A stretch of 64,000 nucleotides of DNA from Pseudomonadota bacterium (GTDB lineage: Bacteria > Pseudomonadota > Gammaproteobacteria > Burkholderiales > Burkholderiaceae_C). The stretch lies in the NCBI GenBank assembly GCA_030535425.1, contig JAUNHQ010000003.1:47669-111668 (forward strand). Direction: 5' to 3'. Positions within the stretch are counted from its first letter, which is position 1. The number at the start of each line of letters is the position of its first letter. The notes beneath the pieces are model-generated. The model saw nothing but the letters and a program-made list of their open reading frames with translations, had not been told where the DNA came from and did no database searches. Shown here piece by piece: positions 33,787 through 44,210 of the stretch. Position numbers and translations under genes: made by a program.

Positions 33787-34317
33787 TCAGGCGGTCAGGG
33801 CCGTCTTCATTTGTTCCAGGCGGGCCTTGACCGAGGTGTCCAGCACCTCGTCGCCCACCGCCACGCGCACGCCGCCAATCAGCGCGGGCTCGACCTGCAC
33901 CGTGGCGCGCAGCTTGCGTGCAAAGCGTTTTTCCAGCGTGGCCAGCAAATCGTTCAGTTCGGCCTCGCTCAAGGGGAAAGCGCTCTGAACCACGGCGTCG
34001 GAAACGCCACTGACTTCGTTGGCCAGCATGCGGAACTGGCGCGCCACTTCGGGCAAAGCCGCCAAGCGGTCGTTGTCGATCACCGTGCGCAGAAAGTTTT
34101 CCCCGCGCGCCGGCAGCGGCTGCTTGAGCACGCTGGTGACGACGTGAAACACCTGGCTGGCATTGACCCGCGGGTTGGCGGCAAACTGCAGCAAGGCATC
34201 GTTGCCCGCCGCAGCTGCCAGCCCCTCCAGCCAGGACTGCGTGGCCTGCGGATCGTCGCGCGAGACAGCAAACAGCGCCTCGGCATAAGGTCTTGCAATG
34301 GTGGCGAGTTCTGCCAT
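33787..34317 (-). CDS. atpH: F1 ATP synthase delta subunit
   Basis: The 176-residue OSCP/delta subunit that joins F1 to the b-subunit stalk. It has the N-terminal [15 protein letters not shown] and the conserved C-terminal [20 protein letters not shown]. The spacing of 35 bp from atpF fits the operon. Confidence 0.96.
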   Translation of the reverse strand: MAELATIARPYAEALFAVSRDDPQATQSWLEGLAAAAGNDALLQFAANPRVNASQVFHVVTSVLKQPLPARGENFLRTVIDNDRLAALPEVARQFRMLANEVSGVSDAVVQSAFPLSEAELNDLLATLEKRFARKLRATVQVEPALIGGVRVAVGDEVLDTSVKARLEQMKTALTA

Positions 34318-34352
34318 GGTCGTTTCCTTTGCCCGTGCCTGACCTTGATTGC

Positions 34353-34823
34353 TCAGAGCTCGGTCTTCAGACGGGACAGCAGATCCGCATGCACCGTCGG
34401 GTTCACTTCCTTGCGCAGAATCTGCTCGGCACCCTTGACCGCCAGCACGGCCACTTGCTCGCGCAAGGCTTCGCGCGCTTGAATGGCCTGCTGCTCCGCC
34501 TCGGCTTTGGCAGCGGCAATGATCCTGCTGCCTTCCTCGCTTGCGCGGGCCTTGGCTTCTTCAATGATTTGCTGCGCGCGGCGTTCGGCGTCCGCCAGGC
34601 GGGCTGCCGTTTCGTTGCGCGAGTTGGCCAGCTCGGCCTCCACACGCTGATTGGCTGCCGCCAGCTCGGTTTTGGCCTTGTCGGCCGCCGCCAGCCCGTC
34701 GGCGATTTTCTGGGCCCGCTCGTCCAGCGCCTTCGTGATCGGGGGCCACACGAATTTCATCGTGAACCACACCAGGATCGCGAAGACAACGGCCTGCAGG
34801 AACAGGGTCGCGTTGATATTCAC
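34353..34823 (-). CDS. atpF: Fo ATP synthase b subunit
   Basis: The 156-residue peripheral stalk subunit: an N-terminal membrane helix ([20 protein letters not shown]) followed by a long charged coiled coil rich in Ala/Lys/Glu through the C-terminus (LLSRLKTEL). GGAG precedes its ATG at 34823. It dimerises to hold F1 against Fo. Confidence 0.96.
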   Translation of the reverse strand: MNINATLFLQAVVFAILVWFTMKFVWPPITKALDERAQKIADGLAAADKAKTELAAANQRVEAELANSRNETAARLADAERRAQQIIEEAKARASEEGSRIIAAAKAEAEQQAIQAREALREQVAVLAVKGAEQILRKEVNPTVHADLLSRLKTEL

Positions 34824-34859
34824 GTCTCGACTCCTTTCAGTCCAGAAAGGCCGGACCGA

Positions 34860-35162
<303 letters not shown>

Positions 35163-36050
35163 TTAGTGCGCGTCGTGCGCCTGACCCACGTAGATCAGCG
35201 TCAGCATCATGAAGATGAACGCCTGCAGCGTAATGATCAGGATGTGGAAGATCGCCCACACAGACCCCGCAATCACGTGCCCAACACCCAGCCAGAATCC
35301 ACCCGAAAGGGGATTGAACTGCCAGGCCCACACACCGCCCATCAGGGCGATCAGCATGAAGACAAGCTCACCGGCAAACATGTTGCCGAACAGTCGCATG
35401 CCGTGCGAGACGGTCTTGGCGACGAATTCGATAATCTGCATCAGGAAGTTGATGGGCCACAGCAGCGGATGACCGCCAAAAGGCGCGCTCACCAGCTCAT
35501 GACCCCAGCCGCCCAGGCCCTTGATCTTGACGCTGTAGACCAGGCAGACGATGAGCACGCTCACCGAAAGACCCAGCGTGGTGGACAGATCGGCCGTAGG
35601 CACCACGCGCTGGTAGTCCTTAAAACCCATGGCCGGACCTGCGCTGTGCCACAGATGAGGCAACAGATCCACGGGCAGCAAGTCCATGGCGTTCATCAGG
35701 AAGATCCAGACAAACACCGTCAAGGCCAGAGGAGAAACCAGCTTGCGGCTTTTTTCGTTGTGAATGACACCCTTGGCCTGGTTTTCCACCATCTCCGAGA
35801 GGATTTCGACCGCCGCCTGAAAACGGCCCGGCACCCCCGAGGTGGCTTTGCGCGCGCCCAGCCACAGCAGCCAGCAGCCAATAACCCCCAGCAGCACGGA
35901 CCAAAACAGCGAGTCCAGATTGAAGACGCTGAAGTCAACGATCTTGCTCTGCGTCACGCTCTCAAAAGAAAAATTCTTCTGCAGGTGGTGCAGGTGGTGC
36001 TGGATGTATTCCCCAGCGGTCGGTCCATTCGCGGCGGTTTCAGCGGCCAT
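35163..36050 (-). CDS. atpB: Fo ATP synthase a subunit
   Basis: The 295-residue membrane subunit forming the proton half-channels. The essential Arg is in VSHGMRLFGNMFAGEL, and the C-terminal helices AIFHILIITLQAFIFMMLTL are typical. The N-terminus is long (about 40 residues, with HHLHHLQKN) before the first helix, as is usual in Burkholderiales. Confidence 0.97.
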   Translation of the reverse strand: MAAETAANGPTAGEYIQHHLHHLQKNFSFESVTQSKIVDFSVFNLDSLFWSVLLGVIGCWLLWLGARKATSGVPGRFQAAVEILSEMVENQAKGVIHNEKSRKLVSPLALTVFVWIFLMNAMDLLPVDLLPHLWHSAGPAMGFKDYQRVVPTADLSTTLGLSVSVLIVCLVYSVKIKGLGGWGHELVSAPFGGHPLLWPINFLMQIIEFVAKTVSHGMRLFGNMFAGELVFMLIALMGGVWAWQFNPLSGGFWLGVGHVIAGSVWAIFHILIITLQAFIFMMLTLIYVGQAHDAH

Positions 36051-36068
36051 ACGTCACCAGTTCTACGT

Positions 36069-36593
36069 TTACTTTGCTCGCGCGGCCTGTCGGCGCGCCG
36101 ACATCAGCCACAAGGCCACCCAGGCGGCCTTGATCGTCACCACAAAACCAGCCAGCAACGCCAGCCAGTGCACTTGCGCCATCACCCTGGGCGCCGCCAT
36201 CAGCAGCGCCACGGTCAAGGCAATCTTGACTCCCTCCCCCACCATCAGCACAAGCAAAGCGCTGGCGGCGTTGGCTTGCCGTCGCATCCGACGGGCCACC
36301 ATGCGGGCAAACATCACCGCCGGCAACCACGCCGCCAAGGCGCCGCAGGCGGTTGACCCGGCGACGGACACATTACCCGCCGACACCAGCCACGCCACAG
36401 CCACCACGGCCAGACCTGCCACCGCCTGCACCTTGACTGCCGGCCAAGGCGACATAGGCGGATGCTTCGCACGCCATTGCTGCGCCTGCTCGGCACTCAG
36501 GGGCTTGAAATCGGCATCAAAGGCATCACCTGCCTCTTCTGCCTTGCCGCCTGGCGCCAGTGTGCCTGCGCTGGCAGGTTCGGTTCTGGCCAT
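36069..36593 (-). CDS. atpI: ATP synthase subunit I
   Basis: A 174-residue membrane protein at the head of the atp operon with four hydrophobic helices (AVAGLAVVAVAWLV, TACGALAAWLPAVMFARMV, SALLVLMVGEGVKIALTVAL, WLALLAGFVVTIKAAWVALW) after an acidic cytoplasmic tail. The GEGVKI motif between helices is typical of AtpI, which is thought to help assemble the c-ring or supply magnesium. Position and topology carry the call; sequence conservation in this family is low. Confidence 0.87.
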   Translation of the reverse strand: MARTEPASAGTLAPGGKAEEAGDAFDADFKPLSAEQAQQWRAKHPPMSPWPAVKVQAVAGLAVVAVAWLVSAGNVSVAGSTACGALAAWLPAVMFARMVARRMRRQANAASALLVLMVGEGVKIALTVALLMAAPRVMAQVHWLALLAGFVVTIKAAWVALWLMSARRQAARAK

Positions 36594-36771
36594 GTCAATG
36601 GGCGTGCCGCTTACGTCCGGCTACGACTGCAAAGCTTTTGATTATAGGGCCATGCCGTGACGTGGATCACACCTTGGCTTGGCGCATATGCCACACCCGT
36701 CTGATGCGAAGGCTTGCGCGACAATGCGCGCTTGCTTTTTCCTCTCGCGCACGTCCACCCGCATATCCACC

Positions 36772-37683
36772 ATGAGCTCCAACATTGCCGCCCATCTGCC
36801 ATCGCTGCCGTGCTTTCTGAACGGTGACATCACCACCTTGCCCGAAGCGCGCATCAGCCCCCTGGACCGAGGCTTCATTTTTGGCGATGGTGTGTACGAG
36901 GGCATTTCGTTTTATGGCAAACCGGGGCACGCCCCGCGCGGCTTTCGCTTTGAGCAGCACATGGCCCGGCTGGAGCGCAGCCTGAAGGAAACGCGCATTC
37001 CCAACCCCTACACGCGCGACCAATGGCGCCAGATTGCCCTGGATCTGATTGCCGCCTATCCGGGTGGTGCCGAGGCAGCCAAAGACTGGTTCTTCTATTT
37101 TCAGGTCACACGCGGTGTGGCCTTGCGCGACCACCCCATGCTGGAAGGGCTTGCACCCACCGTGTTTGGCACCTGCCTGCCCATGAAAGCACCCACCGCC
37201 GAGCAGCGCGCGCAAGGCGTGGCCTGTGTCACGGCGGATGATTTCCGCTGGCAAAAGGCGCATATCAAATCCATCAGCCTGCTGGGCGCGGTGTTCGCGC
37301 GCCAGATCAGCCACGACGTGGGCGCGCTGGAAACCGTGATGTTCCGCGACGGCTTCTTGAGCGAAGCCGCTGCCAGCAACGTGTGGGTGGTGAAAAACGG
37401 CACCGTGTACGGCCCGCCCAAGGACAACCTGGTGCTCGAAGGCATCCGCTACGGCGCCATTGAAGAGCTGTGCGCGCAGCAGGGTATTCCGTTTGAGCTG
37501 CGCCGCATCCCGCGCGAGGAGGTGCTGGCCGCCGATGAGCTGATGCTCTCCTCCGCCACCAAGGAAGTACTGCCCATCACCCGCCTGGACGGCCAGCCCG
37601 TAGGCAGCGGCCAGCCCGGCCCCGTGTACACCCAGTTGTATGCAGGCTATCAACGCGCCAAGGACGCCCTTTTCTCCGCATGA
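36772..37683 (+). CDS. D-amino-acid aminotransferase (fold-type IV PLP)
   Basis: A 303-residue class-IV aminotransferase, with N-terminal FLNGDITTLPEARISPLDRG and FGDGVYEGI, the PLP Lys in AHIKSISLLGAV, and EAAASNVWVVKNG and LMLSSATKEVLPIT near the C-terminus. The IKS-SLLG context is that of D-alanine aminotransferases rather than IlvE. It supplies or removes D-Ala/D-Glu for the cell wall. The next gene, ybeD, overlaps it by ATGA, and the order dat-ybeD-lipB-lipA is common in Burkholderiales. Confidence 0.88.
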   Translation: MSSNIAAHLPSLPCFLNGDITTLPEARISPLDRGFIFGDGVYEGISFYGKPGHAPRGFRFEQHMARLERSLKETRIPNPYTRDQWRQIALDLIAAYPGGAEAAKDWFFYFQVTRGVALRDHPMLEGLAPTVFGTCLPMKAPTAEQRAQGVACVTADDFRWQKAHIKSISLLGAVFARQISHDVGALETVMFRDGFLSEAAASNVWVVKNGTVYGPPKDNLVLEGIRYGAIEELCAQQGIPFELRRIPREEVLAADELMLSSATKEVLPITRLDGQPVGSGQPGPVYTQLYAGYQRAKDALFSA

Positions 37684-37994
37684 GCACGCCCCCCCCCATG
37701 CCCGAAGGCACTCCCCTCACACTGGATGCCGAACACCGCGAATCGCTTGTCGAATACCCCAGCCGCTTCCCCATCAAAGTCGTTGGCGTCAACGAAGACG
37801 GCTACGTCACCGCCGTCACGCATGTGGCCAAGCGGTTCGACCCCGGTTTTGACGCCGCCACCATCGAGCTGCGCGAAAGCGGCGGCGGCAAATACCTGGG
37901 CGTGACCATCACCGTGCTGGCCACCAGCCGCCAGCAGCTTGACGACCTGTACCGCGCCCTCACCGCCCTTCCACAAGTCAAGTGGGTGCTTTGA
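37680..37994 (+). CDS. ybeD: YbeD/DUF493 family protein
   Basis: A 104-residue ACT-like small protein: RESLVEYPSRFPIKVVGVN, VTITVLATSRQQLDDLYRAL and the C-terminal PQVKWVL are diagnostic of DUF493 (YbeD). The function is unproven, but the gene usually precedes lipB. Translationally coupled to the upstream aminotransferase by a 4-bp overlap. Confidence 0.92.
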   Translation: MSTPPPMPEGTPLTLDAEHRESLVEYPSRFPIKVVGVNEDGYVTAVTHVAKRFDPGFDAATIELRESGGGKYLGVTITVLATSRQQLDDLYRALTALPQVKWVL

Positions 37995-37999
37995 CCACA

Positions 38000-38062
38000 A
38001 GGCTTTTAGGCTATTTGCGCTTTTGTATCAAGCGCAAATAGCTACTTAAACAATAGCAAAAT
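38000..38062 (+). repeat. Dispersed repeat copy 10
   Basis: It contains a perfect 12-bp stem, CTATTTGCGCTT / AAGCGCAAATAG with a 7-nt loop, then CTACTTAAACAATAGC. It lies between the convergent ybeD and lipoprotein stops and could terminate transcription in both directions. Confidence 0.75.
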
Positions 38063-38709
38063 CAATGGTGGTAGCGATCCACCCACACGATGCGCAAGCC
38101 CTGCTGGCCGTGTAGCCAGCCCTCGGGCAAGTCCAGCCACAGCCGGCCATCGCGCTGCCACACCCGAAAACCATCCGGCACCAGCGGCGGCACTTCATCG
38201 CCCGCCTGGTGCGCAGGGTTGATGACCTGCAAGCGCAGCCCCTCCAGCACCTCGAACGGTTTGTCTGGTGCATATTGAAACTGCACCTTGATCCGGTGCG
38301 TCCACCCCCCGTGCCGTGGCCGCAACTCCACCCGGCCGCTGCCGCTGCTGGAAGTGACCACCACCCGCACGCCACCCCAGCCTTCACGCTGCACTTGCAC
38401 CCCGTCGCCCTCGGCCCGACGAGGTGGGCTTTGCCAATGCACGGCAAAACCGCCGCTTTCGGTGTGCGCAGGTGGCGGCGCTTTGACCACTGGCCGTTGC
38501 GCATGCGCTGCCGCTGATGCCGCCGGCAAGGCTGCGGACGCCACAGATGCGGCGGGTGCGGCGGGCGCGGCACCCGCCGCCGGGCCGGCAGACACGGCCT
38601 GTCCCGCAGGCGCAGACCCACAGCCTTGCATCACCCCCGCGCCACATGTGGCCAGCACGGCAACCCACACATCTTTTCGCACCCGCTCAGCCAACGTTGA
38701 CAGCTTCAT
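38062..38709 (-). CDS. Hypothetical lipoprotein
   Basis: A 215-residue protein I do not recognise. It has a signal sequence ending in a lipobox (GVMQGC), a long Ala/Pro-rich low-complexity linker (residues ~38-85) and a C-terminal globular part of about 120 residues (GGFAVHWQSPPRRAEGDG to IVWVDRYHH) with many Trp, Gly and Arg. It may sit on the periplasmic face of a membrane. A few residues upstream another ATG (38730) is possible; 38709 gives a proper signal peptide. Divergent from lipB. Confidence 0.7.
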   Translation of the reverse strand: MKLSTLAERVRKDVWVAVLATCGAGVMQGCGSAPAGQAVSAGPAAGAAPAAPAASVASAALPAASAAAHAQRPVVKAPPPAHTESGGFAVHWQSPPRRAEGDGVQVQREGWGGVRVVVTSSSGSGRVELRPRHGGWTHRIKVQFQYAPDKPFEVLEGLRLQVINPAHQAGDEVPPLVPDGFRVWQRDGRLWLDLPEGWLHGQQGLRIVWVDRYHH

Positions 38710-38809
38710 CTTCAATCGCCACTCCATCATCGCGTGATGACGCGCGGGCGGGTATCCCTTGTCCGCCCTGCCCCACGTTAAGACGCCGCCATGCTGTCAC
38801 ACTTGCCAA

Positions 38810-39502
38810 ATGGACATTCATTTCCTCGGCCGCGTGGCCTATGCCCCCACGTTCGCCGCCATGAAGGCATTTGCCCTTCAGCGCGCACCAGATGCGCGCG
38901 AGCAGCTATGGATTTGTGAGCATGAACCCGTTTTCACACTGGGACTTGCCGGCAAGCCGGCGCACGTGCTGGCACCCGGCGACATTCCCGTGGTGCCTAC
39001 AGACCGCGGCGGGCAAGTCACCTACCACGGGCCAGGGCAAGTCGTGGCCTATCCACTGATTGACCTGCGGCGGCGCCACATCTTCGTCAAGGAATACGTG
39101 TACCGGCTCGAAGAAGCCGTGATCCGAGCCCTGGCGCACTTTGGCGTCACCGGCCACCGCGTGGCGGGCGCACCGGGCATCTACGTGCGGCTGGCCGACC
39201 CGTTCAGCCACGCGGCCTTGCCTCAAAAGCCGCAACAGCGTGAGCCCGGCTCACCGCCCCCGCTGCCTGACTTCACCGGCCTGGGCAAGATCGCCGCGCT
39301 GGGCATCAAGGTCAGCAACCACTGGGCCTACCACGGCCTGGCGCTGAACGTGGCCATGGACTTATCGCCCTACCAGCGTATCAACCCCTGCGGCTACGCA
39401 GGGCTGCCCACGGTTGACCTTTCTACAATCGGCGTTTCGGCCTCATGGGATGAGGCCGCGCACGTTCTGGCCGCACAGTTGCAGCGCCTGCTGTCCATCT
39501 GA
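38810..39502 (+). CDS. lipB: Octanoyl-[acyl-carrier protein]-protein N-octanoyltransferase
   Basis: A 230-residue Lip[21 protein letters not shown], the catalytic Lys in [19 protein letters not shown], and the Cys in INPCGYAGL. It moves octanoate from ACP to lipoyl-dependent enzyme domains in the cytoplasm, the step before LipA inserts sulfur. The ATG at 38810 gives the correct N-terminus. It lies 23 bp before lipA. Confidence 0.96.
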   Translation: MDIHFLGRVAYAPTFAAMKAFALQRAPDAREQLWICEHEPVFTLGLAGKPAHVLAPGDIPVVPTDRGGQVTYHGPGQVVAYPLIDLRRRHIFVKEYVYRLEEAVIRALAHFGVTGHRVAGAPGIYVRLADPFSHAALPQKPQQREPGSPPPLPDFTGLGKIAALGIKVSNHWAYHGLALNVAMDLSPYQRINPCGYAGLPTVDLSTIGVSASWDEAAHVLAAQLQRLLSI

Positions 39503-39525
39503 ACAAAGCGCCACAAGCCCGCCTC

Positions 39526-40548
39526 ATGACCACACCCGCCCCCATCGCCGGCCCCCACGCCCCTGCCGTGCGCGACGCCCAGCCGCGCGAGCACTACGAC
39601 CCCAGCGCCAAGCAAAAAGCCGGGGCCAAGCTCTCGCGCATTCCCGTCAAAGTGCAGCACACCGGCCCGGCGCTGAAAAAGCCCGAGTGGATCCGCGTCA
39701 AGGCCGCCAGCAGCAGCACACGCTTTTACGAAATCAAGGACATCCTGCGCCGCAACAACCTGGTGACGGTGTGCGAAGAAGCCAGCTGCCCCAACATTGG
39801 CGAATGCTTTGGCCACGGCACCGCCACCTTCATGATCATGGGCGACAAGTGCACGCGCCGCTGCCCGTTTTGCGACGTGGGCCACGGCCGCCCCGACCCG
39901 CTGGACGCGCGCGAGCCAGCCAACCTGGCCCGCACCATTGCCCAGCTCAAGCTCAAATACGTGGTCATCACCAGCGTGGACCGCGACGATTTGCGCGACG
40001 GCGGCGCGCAGCACTACGTGGACTGCATCCGCGCCACGCGCGAGGCTTCGCCCGGCACACAAATCGAAGTGCTGGTGCCCGACTTTCGCGGCCGCGACGA
40101 AAAAGCCCTAGACATCCTGGCCGGCGCCCTGCCGGACGTGATGAACCACAACCTGGAAACCGTGCCGCGCCTGTACAAGCAGGCCCGCCCCGGCGCCGAC
40201 TACGCCTTCAGCCTCAACCTGCTGAAAAAGTTCAAACAGCGCTTTGCCCACGTGCCCACCAAAAGCGGGCTGATGGTGGGCCTGGGCGAGACGGATGAGG
40301 AAATCCTGCACGTCATGCGCGACATGCGCGCGCACAGCGTGGACATGCTCACCATCGGGCAATACCTGGCCCCCTCCAGCGCGCACCTGCCCGTGCTGCG
40401 CTACGTGCACCCGGACACCTTCAAGATGTTCGAGCGCGAAGCCTACGCCATGGGCTTTACCCACGCCGCCGTGGGCGCCATGGTGCGCAGCAGCTACCAC
40501 GCCGACCAGCAGGCCGCCGGTGTGCTGCCCCCCGGCGGGGGCGCATGA
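39526..40548 (+). CDS. lipA: Lipoyl synthase
   Basis: A 340-residue radical-SAM enzyme that inserts two sulfur atoms into octanoyl groups. It has the auxiliary cluster [12 protein letters not shown] and the radical-SAM CTRRCPFCD, and [19 protein letters not shown] is characteristic. The last four bases overlap the next gene's start (ATGA at 40545-40548). Confidence 0.98.
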   Translation: MTTPAPIAGPHAPAVRDAQPREHYDPSAKQKAGAKLSRIPVKVQHTGPALKKPEWIRVKAASSSTRFYEIKDILRRNNLVTVCEEASCPNIGECFGHGTATFMIMGDKCTRRCPFCDVGHGRPDPLDAREPANLARTIAQLKLKYVVITSVDRDDLRDGGAQHYVDCIRATREASPGTQIEVLVPDFRGRDEKALDILAGALPDVMNHNLETVPRLYKQARPGADYAFSLNLLKKFKQRFAHVPTKSGLMVGLGETDEEILHVMRDMRAHSVDMLTIGQYLAPSSAHLPVLRYVHPDTFKMFEREAYAMGFTHAAVGAMVRSSYHADQQAAGVLPPGGGA

Positions 40549-43500
40549 GCGCGGCGCCGCACGAGCCGCGCTTTTGCATCGACCCCGCCTCGCTGCTGAC
40601 CGCCGTCGACCGCGGCGCCTACGAACGCGGGCGCGGCGTGTATCTGGCGCAAAAAGTGCTCAGCGCCGACTGGCAGGGCGCCAGCCGCCACGAATGGCAC
40701 CTGAGCGGCCAGGTGCAGGGCAGCCACGGCCAGGTGTACGGCGTGCAGGTCGATCTGCACGTCGATCCACAAGGCCGCATCCAGCACTTTGAAGGCGACT
40801 GCGACGGCTGCGCAGGCACGCACTGCCCGCACGCGGTGGCGCTGACGCTGCGCGCGGCCTACCGCTCAAGTGGCGCACCGCAGCAGGCCATGAACACGGC
40901 CCTCACCCCCAGCCCCCCGGCCAGCGCGCCAGCGCGCGCCAGGCATGGGCTGGCGCTGTGGGCCGACCTGCTGGGCCGCAGTGACAACGCGAGCCCCCCC
41001 CTTGAAGACGATGCAGACACCCCCGCCGCCCGCCAGGCAAGCGAGGCGCTGCGCCCCGTCTTCATGCTGCACCCGCAGCGCCTGGCCCTGGGTGGCACGC
41101 ACGGTGCGCGCCAGCTCGCGCTGGGCTGGGGGCTGTCGCGGCGCGGGCGCACGGGCAAATGGCTGAAAGTGCGCCCCCCGCCGCACGGCAGCGAAGAAGG
41201 CGCCAGCGACCCGGCACGCCAGGCCATCGGCCTGATCCACACCCTGCGCCTGGGCCAGGCACGGCACTCGGCCTTCTACCACGGCTACAGCAGCACGCCC
41301 CAGCAGCGTGGCCTGCTGGCGGGCGAAGCGGGCCTGCAGGCCGTGCAACATGCCGCGCGTGACGGGCACCTGTTCCTGTGCGAACAAGACGACGTGCTGG
41401 GCCTGCCGCTGGCCTGGGGGCCGCCACGCGCCATCGTCTGGCAGTGGCAGGCACAGCACGATGACCGCCTGGGCGAGCCTCTGTGGCGCATTGCCGCCCA
41501 CCTGCCCGAAGGCGGGCAATGCTTTGCCAACAGCCCACCGCTGTACCTGGACGCCGCGCGCGGCCTATGCGGGCCGCTGCACGCCGACGGCCTGAGCGCC
41601 GAGCACCTGGCCACGCTGCTCAAAGCCCCGCCCCTGCCCCAGTCGGCCCTGGACGCAGACGAAGCCACCCAGCTGCGCCAGCTGGCCAGACTGCCGCTGC
41701 CGCCGCGCATCACCGCGCCCGAAGACATGACCGGCAGTGCCCCCGTGGCCCGCCTGACCGTGGCGCCCGTGCCCGCCGCCCAGGTGCCCCACCGCGGCCT
41801 GCTGGCCGCCACCTTGGTGTTCGACTATGGCCACGGCGTGTGCCACTACAGCCGCCTGCCCACCAACCCGGTGCTCATCGACCTGGCCGCCCACGGCGAG
41901 CAGCCCGCGCGCCGCGTGCGCCTGCAGCGCGATCTGCCTGCCGAGCAGGCCGCGCACCGCGCGCTGCACGCGCTGGGCCTATCGGGCGACGTGCATGGCG
42001 CCTTTCACCTGCCCGTCTCGCCCACCCAGCCAGCCGCTTCGCAGCAAGCCTGGCTGCACTGGGCAGACGACGGCTTTGCCGCCCTGCGCCAGGCCGGCCT
42101 GGCGGTGGACACCAGCGCCCTGCCCGCCGACTGGATTGCCCGCGCCGACACCCTGCAAGTGGACGTGCGTGCCGCCCCGCCCGAAGCGGGCACGGCCACC
42201 GCCAGCACGGCCGAAGCCGCTGCGGCTGCCGAAACCGCCACCTCTGTGGCCAGCGCCAACGCCGCCACCGCCACCGCCCCCTGGTTCCACTTGTCGCTGG
42301 GCATGTCCATTGGCGGGCAGCGGCACGACATCCTGCCGTTGCTGCCCGAGCTGCTGGCCCACCTGCCCGAAGGCGCCCACACCCTGGCCCCCGAAGCCCT
42401 GCCCGCCCACGTCTATCTGCCCCGGCCCACGGGCGGCTGGCTGCGCCTGCCCACCGCCCCGCTCGTGCCCTGGCTGGCCGCGCTGATCGAGCTGCTTGAC
42501 AGCGCCAGCGCCGCGCGCCGGGGCCAGCCGCTGCGCCTGTCGCGCGCGCACATGCTGCGCCTGAGCGCCAGCCTGGGCGAAGGCGCCGTGTGGCAGGGCG
42601 CGGCCCAGCTGGGCGCCATGATGGCGCGCCTGCGCGGGCAAGCCAGCCTGTCGCCCGTGCCTGTGCCGAAGGGCTTGCGCGCCGAGCTGCGCCCCTACCA
42701 GCAGCACGGGCTGACGTGGTTGCAGTTCTTGTGCGAACACCAGCTGGGCGGCGTGCTGGCCGACGACATGGGCCTGGGCAAAACCCTGCAAACCCTGGCC
42801 CACCTGCTGGCCGAGCAAGAGGCCGGGCGCCTGAAGCACCCCGCCCTGGTGGTCGCGCCCGTCAGCCTGATGGGCAACTGGCAGCGCGAAGCCGCGCGCT
42901 TTGCCCCCAGCCTGCGCACCCTGGTGTGGCATGGCACGCAGCGCCAGGCCCAGGCCGCGCGGCTGGCGCAGGCGGACGTGGTTATCACCCCCTATTCCCT
43001 GCTGCACCGCGACCGCCAGCTGTGGCTGCAACACAGCTGGCACGTGGTGGTGCTGGACGAGGCCCAGCACATCAAAAACGCCGCCACCCACGCCGCCCAG
43101 GTGGCCGGGCAGCTGCGCGCGCACCAGCGCCTGGCCTTGTCGGGCACGCCCATGGAAAACCACCTGGGCGAGCTGTGGAGCCTGTTTCACTTTCTCATGC
43201 CCGGCTTTCTGGGCAGCGCACGGCAGTTCAACCAGTGGTTCCGCACCCCCATTGAAAAGCACGGCCAGACCGAGCCGCTGGCCGCACTGCGCCAGCGCGT
43301 GGCGCCTTTCATGCTGCGCCGCGCCAAGCGCGAGGTGGCCACCGACTTGCCGCCCAAGCAGGAAAGCACCGCCACCATCACCCTGGACGAGCCCCAGGCC
43401 AACCTGTACGAAACCATCCGTCTGGCCACCGAAAAAACCGTGCGCGACGCCCTGGCCGACAAAGGGCTGGCGCGCTCGCGCATCCAGGTGTTGGATGCGC

Positions 43501-44090
43501 TGCTGAAGCTGCGCCAGGTGTGCTGCGATCCGCGCCTGGTGCCCACGGCGGCGGCGCGCCGGGTCAAGTCATCGGCCAAGCTGCAATGGCTGCGCGCCAC
43601 CTTGCCCGCACTGATTGCCGAAGGCCGGCGCGTGCTGCTGTTTTCGCAGTTCACCAGCATGCTGGCGCTGATCGAGCAGGAACTGCCCAGCCTGGGCCTG
43701 CCTTGGACCAAGCTCACCGGCCAGACGCAGCAGCGCGACGCGGCCATGGCCCGCTTCACCCGTGGCGAAGTGCCGCTGTTTCTCATCAGCCTCAAAGCAG
43801 GCGGCACCGGGCTGAACCTGACGCAGGCCGACACCGTCATCCACTACGACCCGTGGTGGAACCCCGCAGCCGAGCAGCAGGCCACCGACCGCGCCCACCG
43901 CATCGGCCAGACGCAGTCGGTCATGGTCTACAAGCTGGTGGCCGAAGGCACGATCGAAGAACGCATCCTGGCGCTGCAAGCACGCAAGGCCGCCCTGGCC
44001 GAAGGCGTGTACAGCGCCGCCAGCGCACGGCAGCAGCCGCTGCTGACCGAAAGCGATCTGGCCGAGCTGCTCAAACCCCTGGGCCAGTAG
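40545..44090 (+). CDS. SNF2-family helicase with SWIM zinc finger
   Basis: A 1181-residue protein. A SWIM finger lies near residues 84-100 ([20 protein letters not shown]). A low-similarity middle follows with an Ala/Thr-rich insert around residue 550, then a Swi2/Snf2 ATPase from ~700: Walker [13 protein letters not shown] (~742), DEAQH (~838), [18 protein letters not shown], and the C-terminal helicase half with [37 protein letters not shown] and [10 protein letters not shown]. Such proteins use ATP to move along DNA or remodel nucleoprotein; the bacterial substrate is unknown. It is translationally coupled to lipA, which is probably incidental. Confidence 0.93.
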   Translation: MSAAPHEPRFCIDPASLLTAVDRGAYERGRGVYLAQKVLSADWQGASRHEWHLSGQVQGSHGQVYGVQVDLHVDPQGRIQHFEGDCDGCAGTHCPHAVALTLRAAYRSSGAPQQAMNTALTPSPPASAPARARHGLALWADLLGRSDNASPPLEDDADTPAARQASEALRPVFMLHPQRLALGGTHGARQLALGWGLSRRGRTGKWLKVRPPPHGSEEGASDPARQAIGLIHTLRLGQARHSAFYHGYSSTPQQRGLLAGEAGLQAVQHAARDGHLFLCEQDDVLGLPLAWGPPRAIVWQWQAQHDDRLGEPLWRIAAHLPEGGQCFANSPPLYLDAARGLCGPLHADGLSAEHLATLLKAPPLPQSALDADEATQLRQLARLPLPPRITAPEDMTGSAPVARLTVAPVPAAQVPHRGLLAATLVFDYGHGVCHYSRLPTNPVLIDLAAHGEQPARRVRLQRDLPAEQAAHRALHALGLSGDVHGAFHLPVSPTQPAASQQAWLHWADDGFAALRQAGLAVDTSALPADWIARADTLQVDVRAAPPEAGTATASTAEAAAAAETATSVASANAATATAPWFHLSLGMSIGGQRHDILPLLPELLAHLPEGAHTLAPEALPAHVYLPRPTGGWLRLPTAPLVPWLAALIELLDSASAARRGQPLRLSRAHMLRLSASLGEGAVWQGAAQLGAMMARLRGQASLSPVPVPKGLRAELRPYQQHGLTWLQFLCEHQLGGVLADDMGLGKTLQTLAHLLAEQEAGRLKHPALVVAPVSLMGNWQREAARFAPSLRTLVWHGTQRQAQAARLAQADVVITPYSLLHRDRQLWLQHSWHVVVLDEAQHIKNAATHAAQVAGQLRAHQRLALSGTPMENHLGELWSLFHFLMPGFLGSARQFNQWFRTPIEKHGQTEPLAALRQRVAPFMLRRAKREVATDLPPKQESTATITLDEPQANLYETIRLATEKTVRDALADKGLARSRIQVLDALLKLRQVCCDPRLVPTAAARRVKSSAKLQWLRATLPALIAEGRRVLLFSQFTSMLALIEQELPSLGLPWTKLTGQTQQRDAAMARFTRGEVPLFLISLKAGGTGLNLTQADTVIHYDPWWNPAAEQQATDRAHRIGQTQSVMVYKLVAEGTIEERILALQARKAALAEGVYSAASARQQPLLTESDLAELLKPLGQ

Positions 44091-44120
44091 CCACGGCCCG
44101 GCCACGTGGGCCGCTCAGCA

Positions 44121-44185
44121 TTTGATGCTATTATTTAAATAGCTATAAACTCACGCCAATAAAGCGCAAATGGCCTTTTTGATTA
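44121..44185 (-). repeat. Dispersed repeat copy 11
   Basis: On the minus strand: AATCAAAAAGGCCATTTGCG, CTTTATTGGCGTGAGTTTAT, AGCTATTTAAATAATAGC. It lies between the convergent helicase and ptsI genes; hairpin and T-run would suit a bidirectional terminator. Confidence 0.75.
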
Positions 44186-44210
44186 GGTGTCTCGTATGCC
44201 TATCCCCAGG

